64,000 bases of DNA from assembly GCF_003590875.1 (NCBI RefSeq), contig NZ_QYUN01000002.1, positions 3,100,001-3,164,000 of the forward strand, read 5' to 3'. Positions 19,181-26,988 of the stretch are shown here, piece after piece. The DNA comes from Noviherbaspirillum cavernae. GTDB taxonomy: Bacteria; Pseudomonadota; Gammaproteobacteria; Burkholderiales; Burkholderiaceae_D. The translations under genes were made by a program, and so were the position numbers. Under the pieces are notes generated by a model. It ran no database searches. It saw nothing but the letters and a program-made list of their open reading frames with translations, and was not told the origin of the DNA. Within the stretch, counting starts at the first letter, position 1; every line of letters starts with the position of its first letter.

Positions 19181-20039
19181 AGTAACTTCCACCGGGGAAT
19201 TTTTCCGCTTTGTTATAGACGAGATTGACGTTGGCCGACGATGGTCCGAGCTGACGGATGGCCTCCTTGACGGCATGCTGAGTGGTCGACTCGGCTTCCA
19301 CCACGAGCACGATCTGCCCCATCTGGCTGGCAAGGACACGCGCCTCGGTTGTCGGCAGCAATGGCGGCGAGTCAAATATGATGATGCGATCGGGGTAACG
19401 GCTGGCGATTTCTTCCAGCAAGTTGGTCATCGCCTGGCTTGCCAGCAGTTCAGTTGCATGTTTGTGACTTGTACCGGCCGGCAGGATGCGCAGACGATCG
19501 ATATTTGTCTTGAGCAGCACATCGCTCAACTGCAGGCTCCTGTCGAGCAGAATGTCCATCAAGCCAACTTCCGACTGGAACCCCAGCGCACGCGGCACCG
19601 AAGGCCGTGCGATGTCGGCATCGACCAGCAACACGGTGTGATCCTTTTCCATGGCAATGCTGAGTGCCAGATTGATCGCGCAAAAAGTCTTTCCCTCGCC
19701 CGGCAATGCACTGGTCACCATGATCAGATTGCCGCGCCTTGCACCCGACTTTTGATTGAACGCCTTGTCGATCAAGGGACGCTTGATCAGCCTGAATTCT
19801 TCCGCAATGGCGCTTCGCTCCCCATCCGGACTGACCATCCCCGTTCGCTGCAGTTGCGCGGGATTGATATCGACCTGCGTGAACAACTGCGTGTCGGGAT
19901 TGCCGGAACGCGGTGCTTTGGGGGCAGGCGTCGGCAAGGGCCGCTGCTCGAATGTCTCGTGAGTCATGGTCATCGGGGACGACGTGGCATCCCTCTTTTT
20001 CTGATCCAGTTTTCCCGCTGCTTTTTCAATGATGCTCAC
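19161..20039 (-). CDS. XrtA-associated tyrosine autokinase (CpsD/BY-kinase)
   Basis: A 292-residue bacterial tyrosine kinase. Walker A lies in VTSALPGEGKTFCAIN (about 108-123), Walker A' is LLVDADIARPS (137-147), and the C-terminus carries a short tyrosine cluster, SYYGSYYN, the autophosphorylation tail. The N-terminal 80 residues are a linker. It acts with the separate chain-length protein at 20144 to control polymer length, as CpsC/CpsD pairs do. The start is GTG at 20039 with GGGGAG a few bases upstream. A gap of 104 bases separates it from the chain-length gene. Confidence 0.92.
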   Translation of the reverse strand: MSIIEKAAGKLDQKKRDATSSPMTMTHETFEQRPLPTPAPKAPRSGNPDTQLFTQVDINPAQLQRTGMVSPDGERSAIAEEFRLIKRPLIDKAFNQKSGARRGNLIMVTSALPGEGKTFCAINLALSIAMEKDHTVLLVDADIARPSVPRALGFQSEVGLMDILLDRSLQLSDVLLKTNIDRLRILPAGTSHKHATELLASQAMTNLLEEIASRYPDRIIIFDSPPLLPTTEARVLASQMGQIVLVVEAESTTQHAVKEAIRQLGPSSANVNLVYNKAEKFPGGSYYGSYYN

Positions 20040-20143
20040 ACTGACTCCCCGATGTGTAACTGCCCGCTCTTGCGTTGTCGGTCAGACTGCATTGTCGTGA
20101 CGCTCACGCTTCGCATTTTTGCGCCCCGCTGGCTGGTATTCAT

Positions 20144-21676
20144 TCACGCCTTTATCACGGCACCCGCGATCACGCCGCCGTACGCAATCAGCAGACATGC
20201 TGCGGAAAATCCAAAGGCATAGAGACTTCTCGTACGTCGCGCTTTTTCGTGGTCAGTCCACTTCATCGATATCGAACCCAATATCGGCAAGTCCGTAACC
20301 TCTCGCAAGCTGCTCGCGCTCAGGAACGTCGGCCGGATCCTGCTCATCAGGAATGCGCAACCGATTCCAACGGCCAACGCCGCGAAAAACACCAGCGATA
20401 GCAATCGCAGGCGGTTAGGCCCGGTCGGAGTAAGCGGCAGCGTCGGCGGATCAATCACCCTGAAAGTCAGCATCTCCGTGGTCGCGCTCAGTTCGCCGGA
20501 CAGCTTTGCCGACTCCCGGCTGGCGACGAGCTTTTCGTAGTTTTCCTTGTTGATCAGGTAATCGCGATTGAGCTGCGCAAGCTGGCTTTCCACCTCCGGT
20601 GCCGCAATACTCATTTCCTTCAGGCGTGCAATCCGGCTCGAATATTCATCGACCCGGGCGCGCATGGAGGCGGCCCGCGCTTCCGCTGCAGACAAGGAAA
20701 CCTTGAGCTGTTGCAGCATGGGGCTGTAATTCGCACCCGGATCAATGCCGGGTTTCCTGTGTTTGGCTTCCTCGATCTTGCGCGCTTCGAGTTGTGCGAT
20801 CAGCCGCTTTGTCGAAACGATGTCAGGATGCTGCTCGGTGAACTGCAGGCGCAGGGTATCGAGATTCTTGTTCAGGGACTGGATGCGCTCATCGATTTCT
20901 GGATTGGGGAGGCTGGATTCGGCCTGGCGCCCTCCCTTGCCTGCCATCTCGTCGCCATAGATTTGCTTCCTGATCGCGTCACGCGCTTGCTCGGCTTCCC
21001 GCAGCTCAAGTCGCGCCTGGGTAAGGTCATCCGAAGTTTCAAACAGCTTGTTGCCGTAATCGCTGCCCTGACGCGGCAACAGGCCCATGTTTTTCAGCTT
21101 GAATTCCTTCAGCGCATTTTCCGCCGCCACCAGTTTTTCTTCGTAAGCCTTGATCTGATCATCGATGAACTGGATTGCCTTTGCCGAATCCTGTTTTTTG
21201 TTTCCGAAACTGCCTTCGACGAAGATCGTGAGCAGAGACTGGACGACATCCTTTGCAAGCTTGGGCTTGTCGCCCGTGTAGGTGATCGTGTAGATATCGT
21301 TTTGAGAAGTGCCCGCGATCTTGATCTGCGCCATCAGGCTGTCGACAAGACGCTCATGATCCTTGCCGGAATTTTCCTTGAGGTCCAGATCGACCATCCG
21401 GATGACTCGCTCGACATTCGGCCGACTGAGCAATGTCCGGCTCATGATGGAAACCTGCTGCTCGACGTTGGGAACAGAAGTCATTCCGGCCAGCAGCGGC
21501 TTGAGGATGCTTTGCGTATCGACGAACACTCGTGCAGACGACTGGTAGTTGTCCCGCAGACTGTATATCGCGATCCAGCCGACGATCGCAACAAGCCATG
21601 CGATCGCCACCGCGGGCCAGCGGTATTTCCAAATTCCTTTCAAAAAGGAAATGCACTGTGATACCAAATCCGCCAT
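20144..21676 (-). CDS. XrtA-system polysaccharide chain-length determinant (Wzz-like)
   Basis: A 510-residue inner-membrane co-polymerase. One transmembrane helix lies near residues 20-38 (AVAIAWLVAIVGWIAIYSL), followed by a periplasmic Wzz domain, a long coiled-coil stretch (about 150-370) and C-terminal helices near 420-445 and 485-505. It has no kinase domain; the kinase is the separate downstream gene. It sets polymer length with the Wzy-type polymerase. The ATG at 21676 is chosen because AGGAGAG lies at proper spacing upstream. It heads the long minus-strand operon and is divergent from the export lipoprotein gene. Confidence 0.93.
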   Translation of the reverse strand: MADLVSQCISFLKGIWKYRWPAVAIAWLVAIVGWIAIYSLRDNYQSSARVFVDTQSILKPLLAGMTSVPNVEQQVSIMSRTLLSRPNVERVIRMVDLDLKENSGKDHERLVDSLMAQIKIAGTSQNDIYTITYTGDKPKLAKDVVQSLLTIFVEGSFGNKKQDSAKAIQFIDDQIKAYEEKLVAAENALKEFKLKNMGLLPRQGSDYGNKLFETSDDLTQARLELREAEQARDAIRKQIYGDEMAGKGGRQAESSLPNPEIDERIQSLNKNLDTLRLQFTEQHPDIVSTKRLIAQLEARKIEEAKHRKPGIDPGANYSPMLQQLKVSLSAAEARAASMRARVDEYSSRIARLKEMSIAAPEVESQLAQLNRDYLINKENYEKLVASRESAKLSGELSATTEMLTFRVIDPPTLPLTPTGPNRLRLLSLVFFAALAVGIGCAFLMSRIRPTFLSASSLREVTDLPILGSISMKWTDHEKARRTRSLYAFGFSAACLLIAYGGVIAGAVIKA

Positions 21677-21855
21677 TTCGTCAACTCTCCTGGAGGATCG
21701 CAATCAGCACCTTGCACTGACTCCAACCCGGTATATGTCGGCGAGTAATCCGGACCAAACTCGCCACCGCTTGCTGTATTGCATTGAAGCGGCGCGCATC
21801 AGCCTTCGATGTCGCCATTAAAATATTGCTTATTTATCAATACCTTATAAGCGAT

Positions 21856-21885
21856 ATTATACATTGATCAATATCATTGTGTCTG
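21856..21885 (-). promoter_or_regulatory. candidate sigma-70 promoter for the long XrtA operon
   Basis: On the minus strand, CAGACA (21885-21880) and TATAAT (21861-21856) are separated by 18 bases. The -10 is perfect and the -35 matches four of six positions. It lies about 180 bases upstream of the chain-length gene, in a markedly AT-rich stretch of a 341-base intergenic region. The long leader is unusual, and nothing confirms this site. Confidence 0.4.
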
Positions 21886-21928
21886 CTAGGAATGACTTGA
21901 GCGCCCAGCTTCGAACATGGTATTGCAA

Positions 21929-21944
21929 TGGTGGTAACATTGCC
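21929..21944 (+). promoter_or_regulatory. candidate sigma-54 promoter upstream of the export lipoprotein
   Basis: TGGTGGTAACATTGCC has the obligatory GG (21930-21931) and GC (21942-21943) spaced by 10 bases, with TGG at -24 and TTGC at -12. The middle bases differ from the consensus TGGCAC. It would start transcription near 21955, about 60 bases before the GTG at 22018, which is the same leader length as for the two PEP-CTERM genes. The rest of 21677-22017 is AT-rich and holds no gene. Confidence 0.5.
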
Positions 21945-22017
21945 GCTTTCATATTATCAACTAATGCTTAGAAGATAGTTGCAGAATATTTCAAGCATTT
22001 TCAATAGGAAATCCAAC

Positions 22018-22653
22018 GTGGTCGCGCTATACCCCTCTCTTGCCAAATGGCTTGTTCGCCTCACTATTGCCTTGTCCGCCTGCATCATGATCGGATGCAC
22101 GACGACGGCCCCCATGCCTGTTGCGGCCGCCGAGCAACAATCGCCAGCACGTGATTATTTGATTGGCCCGGGCGACGTTCTGAATGTCATTGTCTGGCGC
22201 AATCCGGAAGTTTCGATGGCGGTGTCGGTACGTCCTGACGGCAAAATCACAACACCCTTGGTGGAAGACCTCGTTGCCAGTGGCAAGGCGCCGACGGATT
22301 TGGCACGCGACATTGAAAAAGCGTTATCCAAATATATTCAACAGCCTGTTGTGACGGTGATCGTGACATCGTTTGTCGGCCCGTACGGCGAGCAGATTCG
22401 CGTCATCGGCCAAGCTGCCAAGCCGCAGGCCCTGCCCTATCGCCAAGGCATGTCACTCATGGATGTATTGATCGCGGTGGGCGGCATCACGGAATTTGCA
22501 GCCGGAAACAAGGCGAACATCATTCGCAGCATGGACGGCAAGCAGCAGAAGCTGGCTGTCCGCCTGAACGATTTGATCAAGGACGGCGACATCTCGGCCA
22601 ACGTGCCAATGCGGCCGGGCGACGTTCTGGTCATACCGGAAAGCTTCTTTTAA
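22018..22653 (+). CDS. XrtA-system polysaccharide export lipoprotein (Wza-like)
   Basis: A 211-residue outer-membrane export protein. After a basic start and hydrophobic stretch (WLVRLTIALSACIMIGC) there is a lipobox, LSAC or MIGC, so the mature protein is probably a lipoprotein. The poly-export domain starts at YLIGPGDVLNVIVWRNPEVS and is followed by an SLBB-type domain (VRVIGQA-like region through VLVIPESFF). It forms the exit channel for the polymer. The start GTG at 22018 is preferred because TAGGAAA lies 7-8 bases upstream; an upstream TTG at 21979 would be an alternative with a poorer site. It is divergent from the chain-length gene. Confidence 0.9.
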   Translation: MVALYPSLAKWLVRLTIALSACIMIGCTTTAPMPVAAAEQQSPARDYLIGPGDVLNVIVWRNPEVSMAVSVRPDGKITTPLVEDLVASGKAPTDLARDIEKALSKYIQQPVVTVIVTSFVGPYGEQIRVIGQAAKPQALPYRQGMSLMDVLIAVGGITEFAAGNKANIIRSMDGKQQKLAVRLNDLIKDGDISANVPMRPGDVLVIPESFF

Positions 22654-22675
22654 GTTGACGAGCAAGCTTGCATTG

Positions 22676-22700
22676 GGTCGGCGCGTACGATGCGCCGACC
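22676..22700. terminator. hairpin between convergent genes, possible bidirectional terminator
   Basis: GGTCGGCGC (22676-22684) and GCGCCGACC (22692-22700) form a perfect 9-bp stem with a 7-base loop, between the convergent export and decarboxylase genes. No T-run follows on either strand, so it may act only as a transcript-end stabiliser or a weak terminator. Confidence 0.4.
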
Positions 22701-22711
22701 AGAGCTCCGCA

Positions 22712-23947
22712 TCACACCAGGACTTCGCCCGGGCGGGGATGACTCAGGAAGCCGGTCGGGCTGGCAGTCAAACCATAAGCGCCCGACTGGAACACCACGA
22801 TCAGATCACCAGGCTCGGCACGCGCCAATTCCATCTTGTCCGCAATGAGGTCGAGCGGCGTGCAGAGCGGCCCCGTGACCGTCACGACCTCGCGCTTCGT
22901 TTCCGCCATTTTGTTGCCTACGGCGACCGGATAGTTTTTCCGGATCACCTGACCAAGATTTCCTGACGCCGCCAGATGGTGATGCATACCGCCGTCGGTT
23001 ATGAGAAAAACCTGACCACGCGACTCCTTGCGCTCGATCACGCGCGTCACGTAAATCCCGGCTTCACCGACCAGGTAGCGCCCCAGTTCGATGATCACCC
23101 TGGCCTGTGGCAGGTCGGATTTCAGATGTGGCATCCAGTGCTCAAGATGAGCGCCTATCGGTCTCAAATCGAGCGGCCTCTCGCCGGGAAAGTACGGAAT
23201 GCCGAACCCGCCGCCGATGTTGAGCATGCGGATGTCTTGCGGCGCGAAGTCCGCAAGGCGCAGCGCCAGTTCGAAGGTGCGCGATTGCGCTTCCATGATC
23301 GCATCCGCGTTGAGGCATTGCGACCCGCTGAAAATGTGAAGCCCCCGGAAATCCATGCCCAGCCTGCCGATCGATTCAAGCAGAGCGGGTGCCCGTTCCA
23401 CATCGACGCCGAACTGCTTCGCGCCACCGCCCATTTTCATGCCGGATGATTTCAGCTCGAAATCTGGATTGATGCGCAACATGACCTTTGGCGTTATGCC
23501 CAGGGCCTCGCCAATGCGCGCCACGCATTCAAGTTGACGCTCTGATTCGAGACTGAGGACGATGCCGGCAGCCACGGCCTGCGAGAGTTCGGACTCGGTC
23601 TTTGCCGGGCCCGCGAAGCTGACGTGATCGGGATCGATGGGCGTGTCGAGGGCGATCTTGAGCTCGCCCGCCGAAGCCACATCCAGTCCGTCCACCATGC
23701 CGGCGAGATGCTGCACCACCGCCGGCATTGGATTTGCCTTGACCGAATAGTGCACATGAATTTCGTCTGGCACGCACGCACGCACGTGTTGCACACGCGC
23801 TGTGAGCAGGTCTCGGTCATATGCGTAAAAGGGCGTTTTGCCGACCCGCTGGGCGAGTCGATTCAGCGACATGCCTCCGATTTGCAGACAGTTGCCGGCT
23901 ACAGGAAATTGCTCCTGCGGAGCATGTCGGGCTTTTGCATCATTCAT
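22712..23947 (-). CDS. XrtA-associated PLP-dependent decarboxylase (TIGR03099 type)
   Basis: A 411-residue alanine-racemase-fold (group IV) decarboxylase related to diaminopimelate and ornithine decarboxylases. The PLP lysine is Lys70 in HYSVKANPMP; the glycine loop GGGFG binds the cofactor phosphate; the C-terminal CTPLD carries the catalytic Cys. Exosortase-linked members are believed to work with the adjacent AMP-forming ligase, an acyl carrier protein and two hydrolases in making a small acyl or amino-acid-derived decoration; the substrate is unknown. It overlaps the ligase by 8 nt. The acyl carrier protein and hydrolases are 18 kb away in this genome (41791-43735). Confidence 0.92.
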   Translation of the reverse strand: MNDAKARHAPQEQFPVAGNCLQIGGMSLNRLAQRVGKTPFYAYDRDLLTARVQHVRACVPDEIHVHYSVKANPMPAVVQHLAGMVDGLDVASAGELKIALDTPIDPDHVSFAGPAKTESELSQAVAAGIVLSLESERQLECVARIGEALGITPKVMLRINPDFELKSSGMKMGGGAKQFGVDVERAPALLESIGRLGMDFRGLHIFSGSQCLNADAIMEAQSRTFELALRLADFAPQDIRMLNIGGGFGIPYFPGERPLDLRPIGAHLEHWMPHLKSDLPQARVIIELGRYLVGEAGIYVTRVIERKESRGQVFLITDGGMHHHLAASGNLGQVIRKNYPVAVGNKMAETKREVVTVTGPLCTPLDLIADKMELARAEPGDLIVVFQSGAYGLTASPTGFLSHPRPGEVLV

Positions 23948-25529
23948 TGAGAAATTCCTGATCGACTGACACGGTCAGTTCCGCCCGCAATGCCTTGCGG
24001 TCTATTTTGCCGTTGGGATTGCGGGGCAAACTCTCACGTCGGACGTCCACGCGCACAGGAACCATGTAGCCCGGCAGCCGGTGCCGGCATGCCTTGATCA
24101 GCACATCCGGCGCGACGGCGGCATCGGAGCAGTGCACGACGGCGACGATGGCCTGCCCCAGAGTCGGATGCGGCACGCCGATGGCGGCGACCTCCTCGAC
24201 CGTTCCGGTTGCAAGAATGACGTCTTCGACCTCGGTCGGGCTGACACGGTATCCTGACACCTTGATCATGTCGTCGGCGCGGCCCATGAAATAGAGGAAG
24301 CCTTCCTCGTCCATGCTCACGGTATCGCCAGACCACACCGCGATCTCGGGAATTACAAGCCCATCAACAACCGATGGCACCGGCTTGAAGCGTTCGGCCG
24401 TTTTCTCCGGATCGTTCCAGTAACCAAGCGAGACCAATGCGCCGCGATGCACCAGCTCACCCGGTTCATTCGGGCCGCATGGCATGCCGTTGTCACGCAC
24501 CACCATCACTTCAGCATTGGGAATGGATCGCCCGATGGAGTCCGGTCGCCGGTCCAGTTCCGAAGGCGGCAGGAACGTGGAGCGAAATGCCTCGGTCAGC
24601 CCGTACATCAAGTACACCTTGGCCGTCGGAAGCGCGGCGCGCAGCGCATCCAGCGTGGTGCGCGGCATCGCCCCGCCGGAGTTTGTGATGTACCGCAACG
24701 AGGAGTTGTCAGGCCATGCCTGCCGGGCCAGTTGTATCCACAACGGAGGAACAGCGGCGAGGCCGGTGATGCGCTCATCCCTGACCGCAGCAACGACATC
24801 TCTGGGCAGCAGGTAATTCATCAAGACCGCTGTCGCACCGGAATAAAAAGCGGTCGTCAACTGGCTCAAGCCATAATCGAAACTCAAGGGCAGAACGGCG
24901 AGAATCCGGTCATCGCAGGTATTCTCCAGATAACCGGCTACGCTTTTCGCGCCCGCCACCAGGTTGCGGTGGGAAAGCACGACTCCCTTCGGCTTGCCGG
25001 TACTGCCAGAGGTGTACAGTATCGCAGCCATGTCGCGGTCAATAACGCGGTGCCGGCTGGCGCGACCCACAGCCGTCAGCGCATCCCACGTCACAACGTC
25101 CATCCCGGCAAATGATGGCGCTTCCTGGTGAATCGCCCCCGCAACAACAATGGTGCGCAGATCACGACATCCGGGCAGCACGTCTGCAAGACTGATGAGC
25201 CGCTCACTGGTTGTCACCAGAATCGATACATTGCAATCCTGGAGGATATAAGCGACCTGCTCCGGCTTGAGCAAGGGATTGATCGGCACAAAGACGCCGC
25301 CGGCAGCGGCCGTACCGAAGAGCGCAACGACCGCCTCCTCCCGCTTTTCCGCATATACGGCCACACGTTCGATGCGGCGCAAGCCCGATCCGGTCCATGC
25401 CGACGCAATCGATTCGATCTCGCGCGCAAGCGCTTCGTACGAGAGTTGTCGCCCCTGGTACGAAAGCGCCAGTGCATGCGGCGCTTGCATTGCTTGCTGA
25501 AGAATGAATTCGTGAATCAGGTCGCTCAT
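23940..25529 (-). CDS. XrtA-associated acyl-CoA ligase (AMP-forming, TIGR03098 type)
   Basis: A 529-residue member of the ANL adenylate-forming superfamily. The phosphate-binding loop is LYTSGSTGKPKGVV (171-184), the A5 motif lies in YLMYGLTEAFRS, the hinge is GRADDMIKVSGYRVSP, and the terminal catalytic Lys lies in NPNGKIDRKAL. It probably activates a carboxylic or amino acid and loads the small acyl carrier protein encoded at 43484. It follows prsR by 65 nt, and the decarboxylase start lies inside its 3' end. Length and motif order are normal. The acid it activates is not readable from the sequence. Confidence 0.92.
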   Translation of the reverse strand: MSDLIHEFILQQAMQAPHALALSYQGRQLSYEALAREIESIASAWTGSGLRRIERVAVYAEKREEAVVALFGTAAAGGVFVPINPLLKPEQVAYILQDCNVSILVTTSERLISLADVLPGCRDLRTIVVAGAIHQEAPSFAGMDVVTWDALTAVGRASRHRVIDRDMAAILYTSGSTGKPKGVVLSHRNLVAGAKSVAGYLENTCDDRILAVLPLSFDYGLSQLTTAFYSGATAVLMNYLLPRDVVAAVRDERITGLAAVPPLWIQLARQAWPDNSSLRYITNSGGAMPRTTLDALRAALPTAKVYLMYGLTEAFRSTFLPPSELDRRPDSIGRSIPNAEVMVVRDNGMPCGPNEPGELVHRGALVSLGYWNDPEKTAERFKPVPSVVDGLVIPEIAVWSGDTVSMDEEGFLYFMGRADDMIKVSGYRVSPTEVEDVILATGTVEEVAAIGVPHPTLGQAIVAVVHCSDAAVAPDVLIKACRHRLPGYMVPVRVDVRRESLPRNPNGKIDRKALRAELTVSVDQEFLNE

Positions 25530-25594
25530 TGAAAACGGCTTTGAATCGAGATGATCGAATGGTCAAGTGCATCGATTGACAGCGAACGGTTGCA

Positions 25595-26971
25595 TCAGTC
25601 GCCCGCCAATCCCTTAACCTCCTTGATTCCGTGCCGATTCATCAGATCGTACATCGTGGGTCGGCTGATGCCGAGCAGTTCCGCCGCCTTGGCGATATTG
25701 CCGTCCACCCTGGCAAGCGCCTTCACCATCGCCTTGTAACCGGCCTCGTCGCGCACCTGGCGCAGGTTGATGGGCTCTTCATTCGCAGGGCCGTCCGACA
25801 ACCCGAGGTCATCGGCACTGATCTGCGAACCGTCCGCCATGATCACGGCGCGCTTGATGCAGTTTTCCATTTCACGTACATTGCCGGGCCAGGAATGCCC
25901 TTCGATCATGGCCAACGCCTGCTGGTTGAAGTGCAGACCGGAACGTCCTTCCTTCGCACTGAACTTGTTCTTGAAGTGGTGCGCCAGCAGTGCGGCGTCG
26001 CCGACACGATCCGCCAACGGTGGAATCATGACGACAATTTCACTCAACCGGTAATACAAGTCCTCGCGGAAGCGCCCGGAAAGAGTCAGCTCCTTCAGAT
26101 TTTGATGCGTTGCGCAGACGATGCGAACATCTACCGGAATCTCCTTGTGCCCGCCAATTCTTTCGATGACCCGCTCCTGCAGGAAACGCAGCAGCTTTGC
26201 CTGCAACGGCATCGGCAAATCACCCACTTCATCCAGGAAGAACGTCCCTTCGTGAGCGAGTTCGATCTTGCCCATGGTTTGCTTGACGGCACCGGTGAAG
26301 GCGCCGCGCTCATACCCGAACAGCTCGCTTTCCAGCAGGTTTTCCGGGATCGCGGCGCAGTTGATCGCCATGAACCGCTTGCCCCGCCGTGGGCTCAAAT
26401 CATGCAGCGCTCTTGCCAGCAGCTCCTTGCCCGTTCCACTATCGCCAAGCAGCATCACCGTTGCCGATGATGGCGCGACCTTCTCCACGTTACGGCACAC
26501 CTTCAGCATGCCGGGATCGCGCGTAATGATTCCCGCCATCGGCGACGCAACCTGGCTTTGCATCAACCGGCGATTCTCTTGTTGCAATGCATGCAGATAA
26601 AACGCGCGCTCAATCACCAGCCGCAGCATCTCGAGATCAACCGGCTTCTGATGAAAGTCGTAGGCACCGCCGCCGATCGCCTTTACCGCATTGCTCTGAT
26701 CCTGATTCCCCGTGAGAACGATGACTTTCGTCTCCGGCGCCATCGCGAGAATCTGCTCCAGCGTTGCCAATCCCTCTGACGCACCGTCCGGATCCGGTGG
26801 CAGGCCAAGGTCCATGGTGACCACCGCCGGCTCATGCCGCCGAATCTGCGCAAGGGCGCTTTCGCGATCTCCCGCGATGACGACATCATAGGCATCCAGG
26901 CTCCAGCGCAACTGCTTTTGCAGGCCGGCGTCGTCCTCAATAATCAACAATTTCCTCTTGTCCTGAGTCAC
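25595..26971 (-). CDS. prsR: PrsR, sigma-54-dependent response regulator of PEP-CTERM genes
   Basis: A 458-residue NtrC-type regulator. Receiver domain: residues 1-120 with phospho-acceptor Asp54 (VTMDLG). AAA+ domain: Walker A GDSGTGKE (176-183), the sigma-54 contact loop GAFTGA (223-228), and LDEVGDLP. The Fis-type HTH is at the C-terminus (VDGNIAKAAELLGISRPTMYDLM). It activates sigma-54 RNA polymerase after phosphorylation by PrsK. The start is GTG at 26971 with AGGGAG upstream, 17 nt after prsK. Good sigma-54 promoters precede both PEP-CTERM genes in this window (31336, 44018), fitting its known role. Confidence 0.96.
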   Translation of the reverse strand: MTQDKRKLLIIEDDAGLQKQLRWSLDAYDVVIAGDRESALAQIRRHEPAVVTMDLGLPPDPDGASEGLATLEQILAMAPETKVIVLTGNQDQSNAVKAIGGGAYDFHQKPVDLEMLRLVIERAFYLHALQQENRRLMQSQVASPMAGIITRDPGMLKVCRNVEKVAPSSATVMLLGDSGTGKELLARALHDLSPRRGKRFMAINCAAIPENLLESELFGYERGAFTGAVKQTMGKIELAHEGTFFLDEVGDLPMPLQAKLLRFLQERVIERIGGHKEIPVDVRIVCATHQNLKELTLSGRFREDLYYRLSEIVVMIPPLADRVGDAALLAHHFKNKFSAKEGRSGLHFNQQALAMIEGHSWPGNVREMENCIKRAVIMADGSQISADDLGLSDGPANEEPINLRQVRDEAGYKAMVKALARVDGNIAKAAELLGISRPTMYDLMNRHGIKEVKGLAGD

Positions 26972-26988
26972 GAAAACTCCCTTTACTG

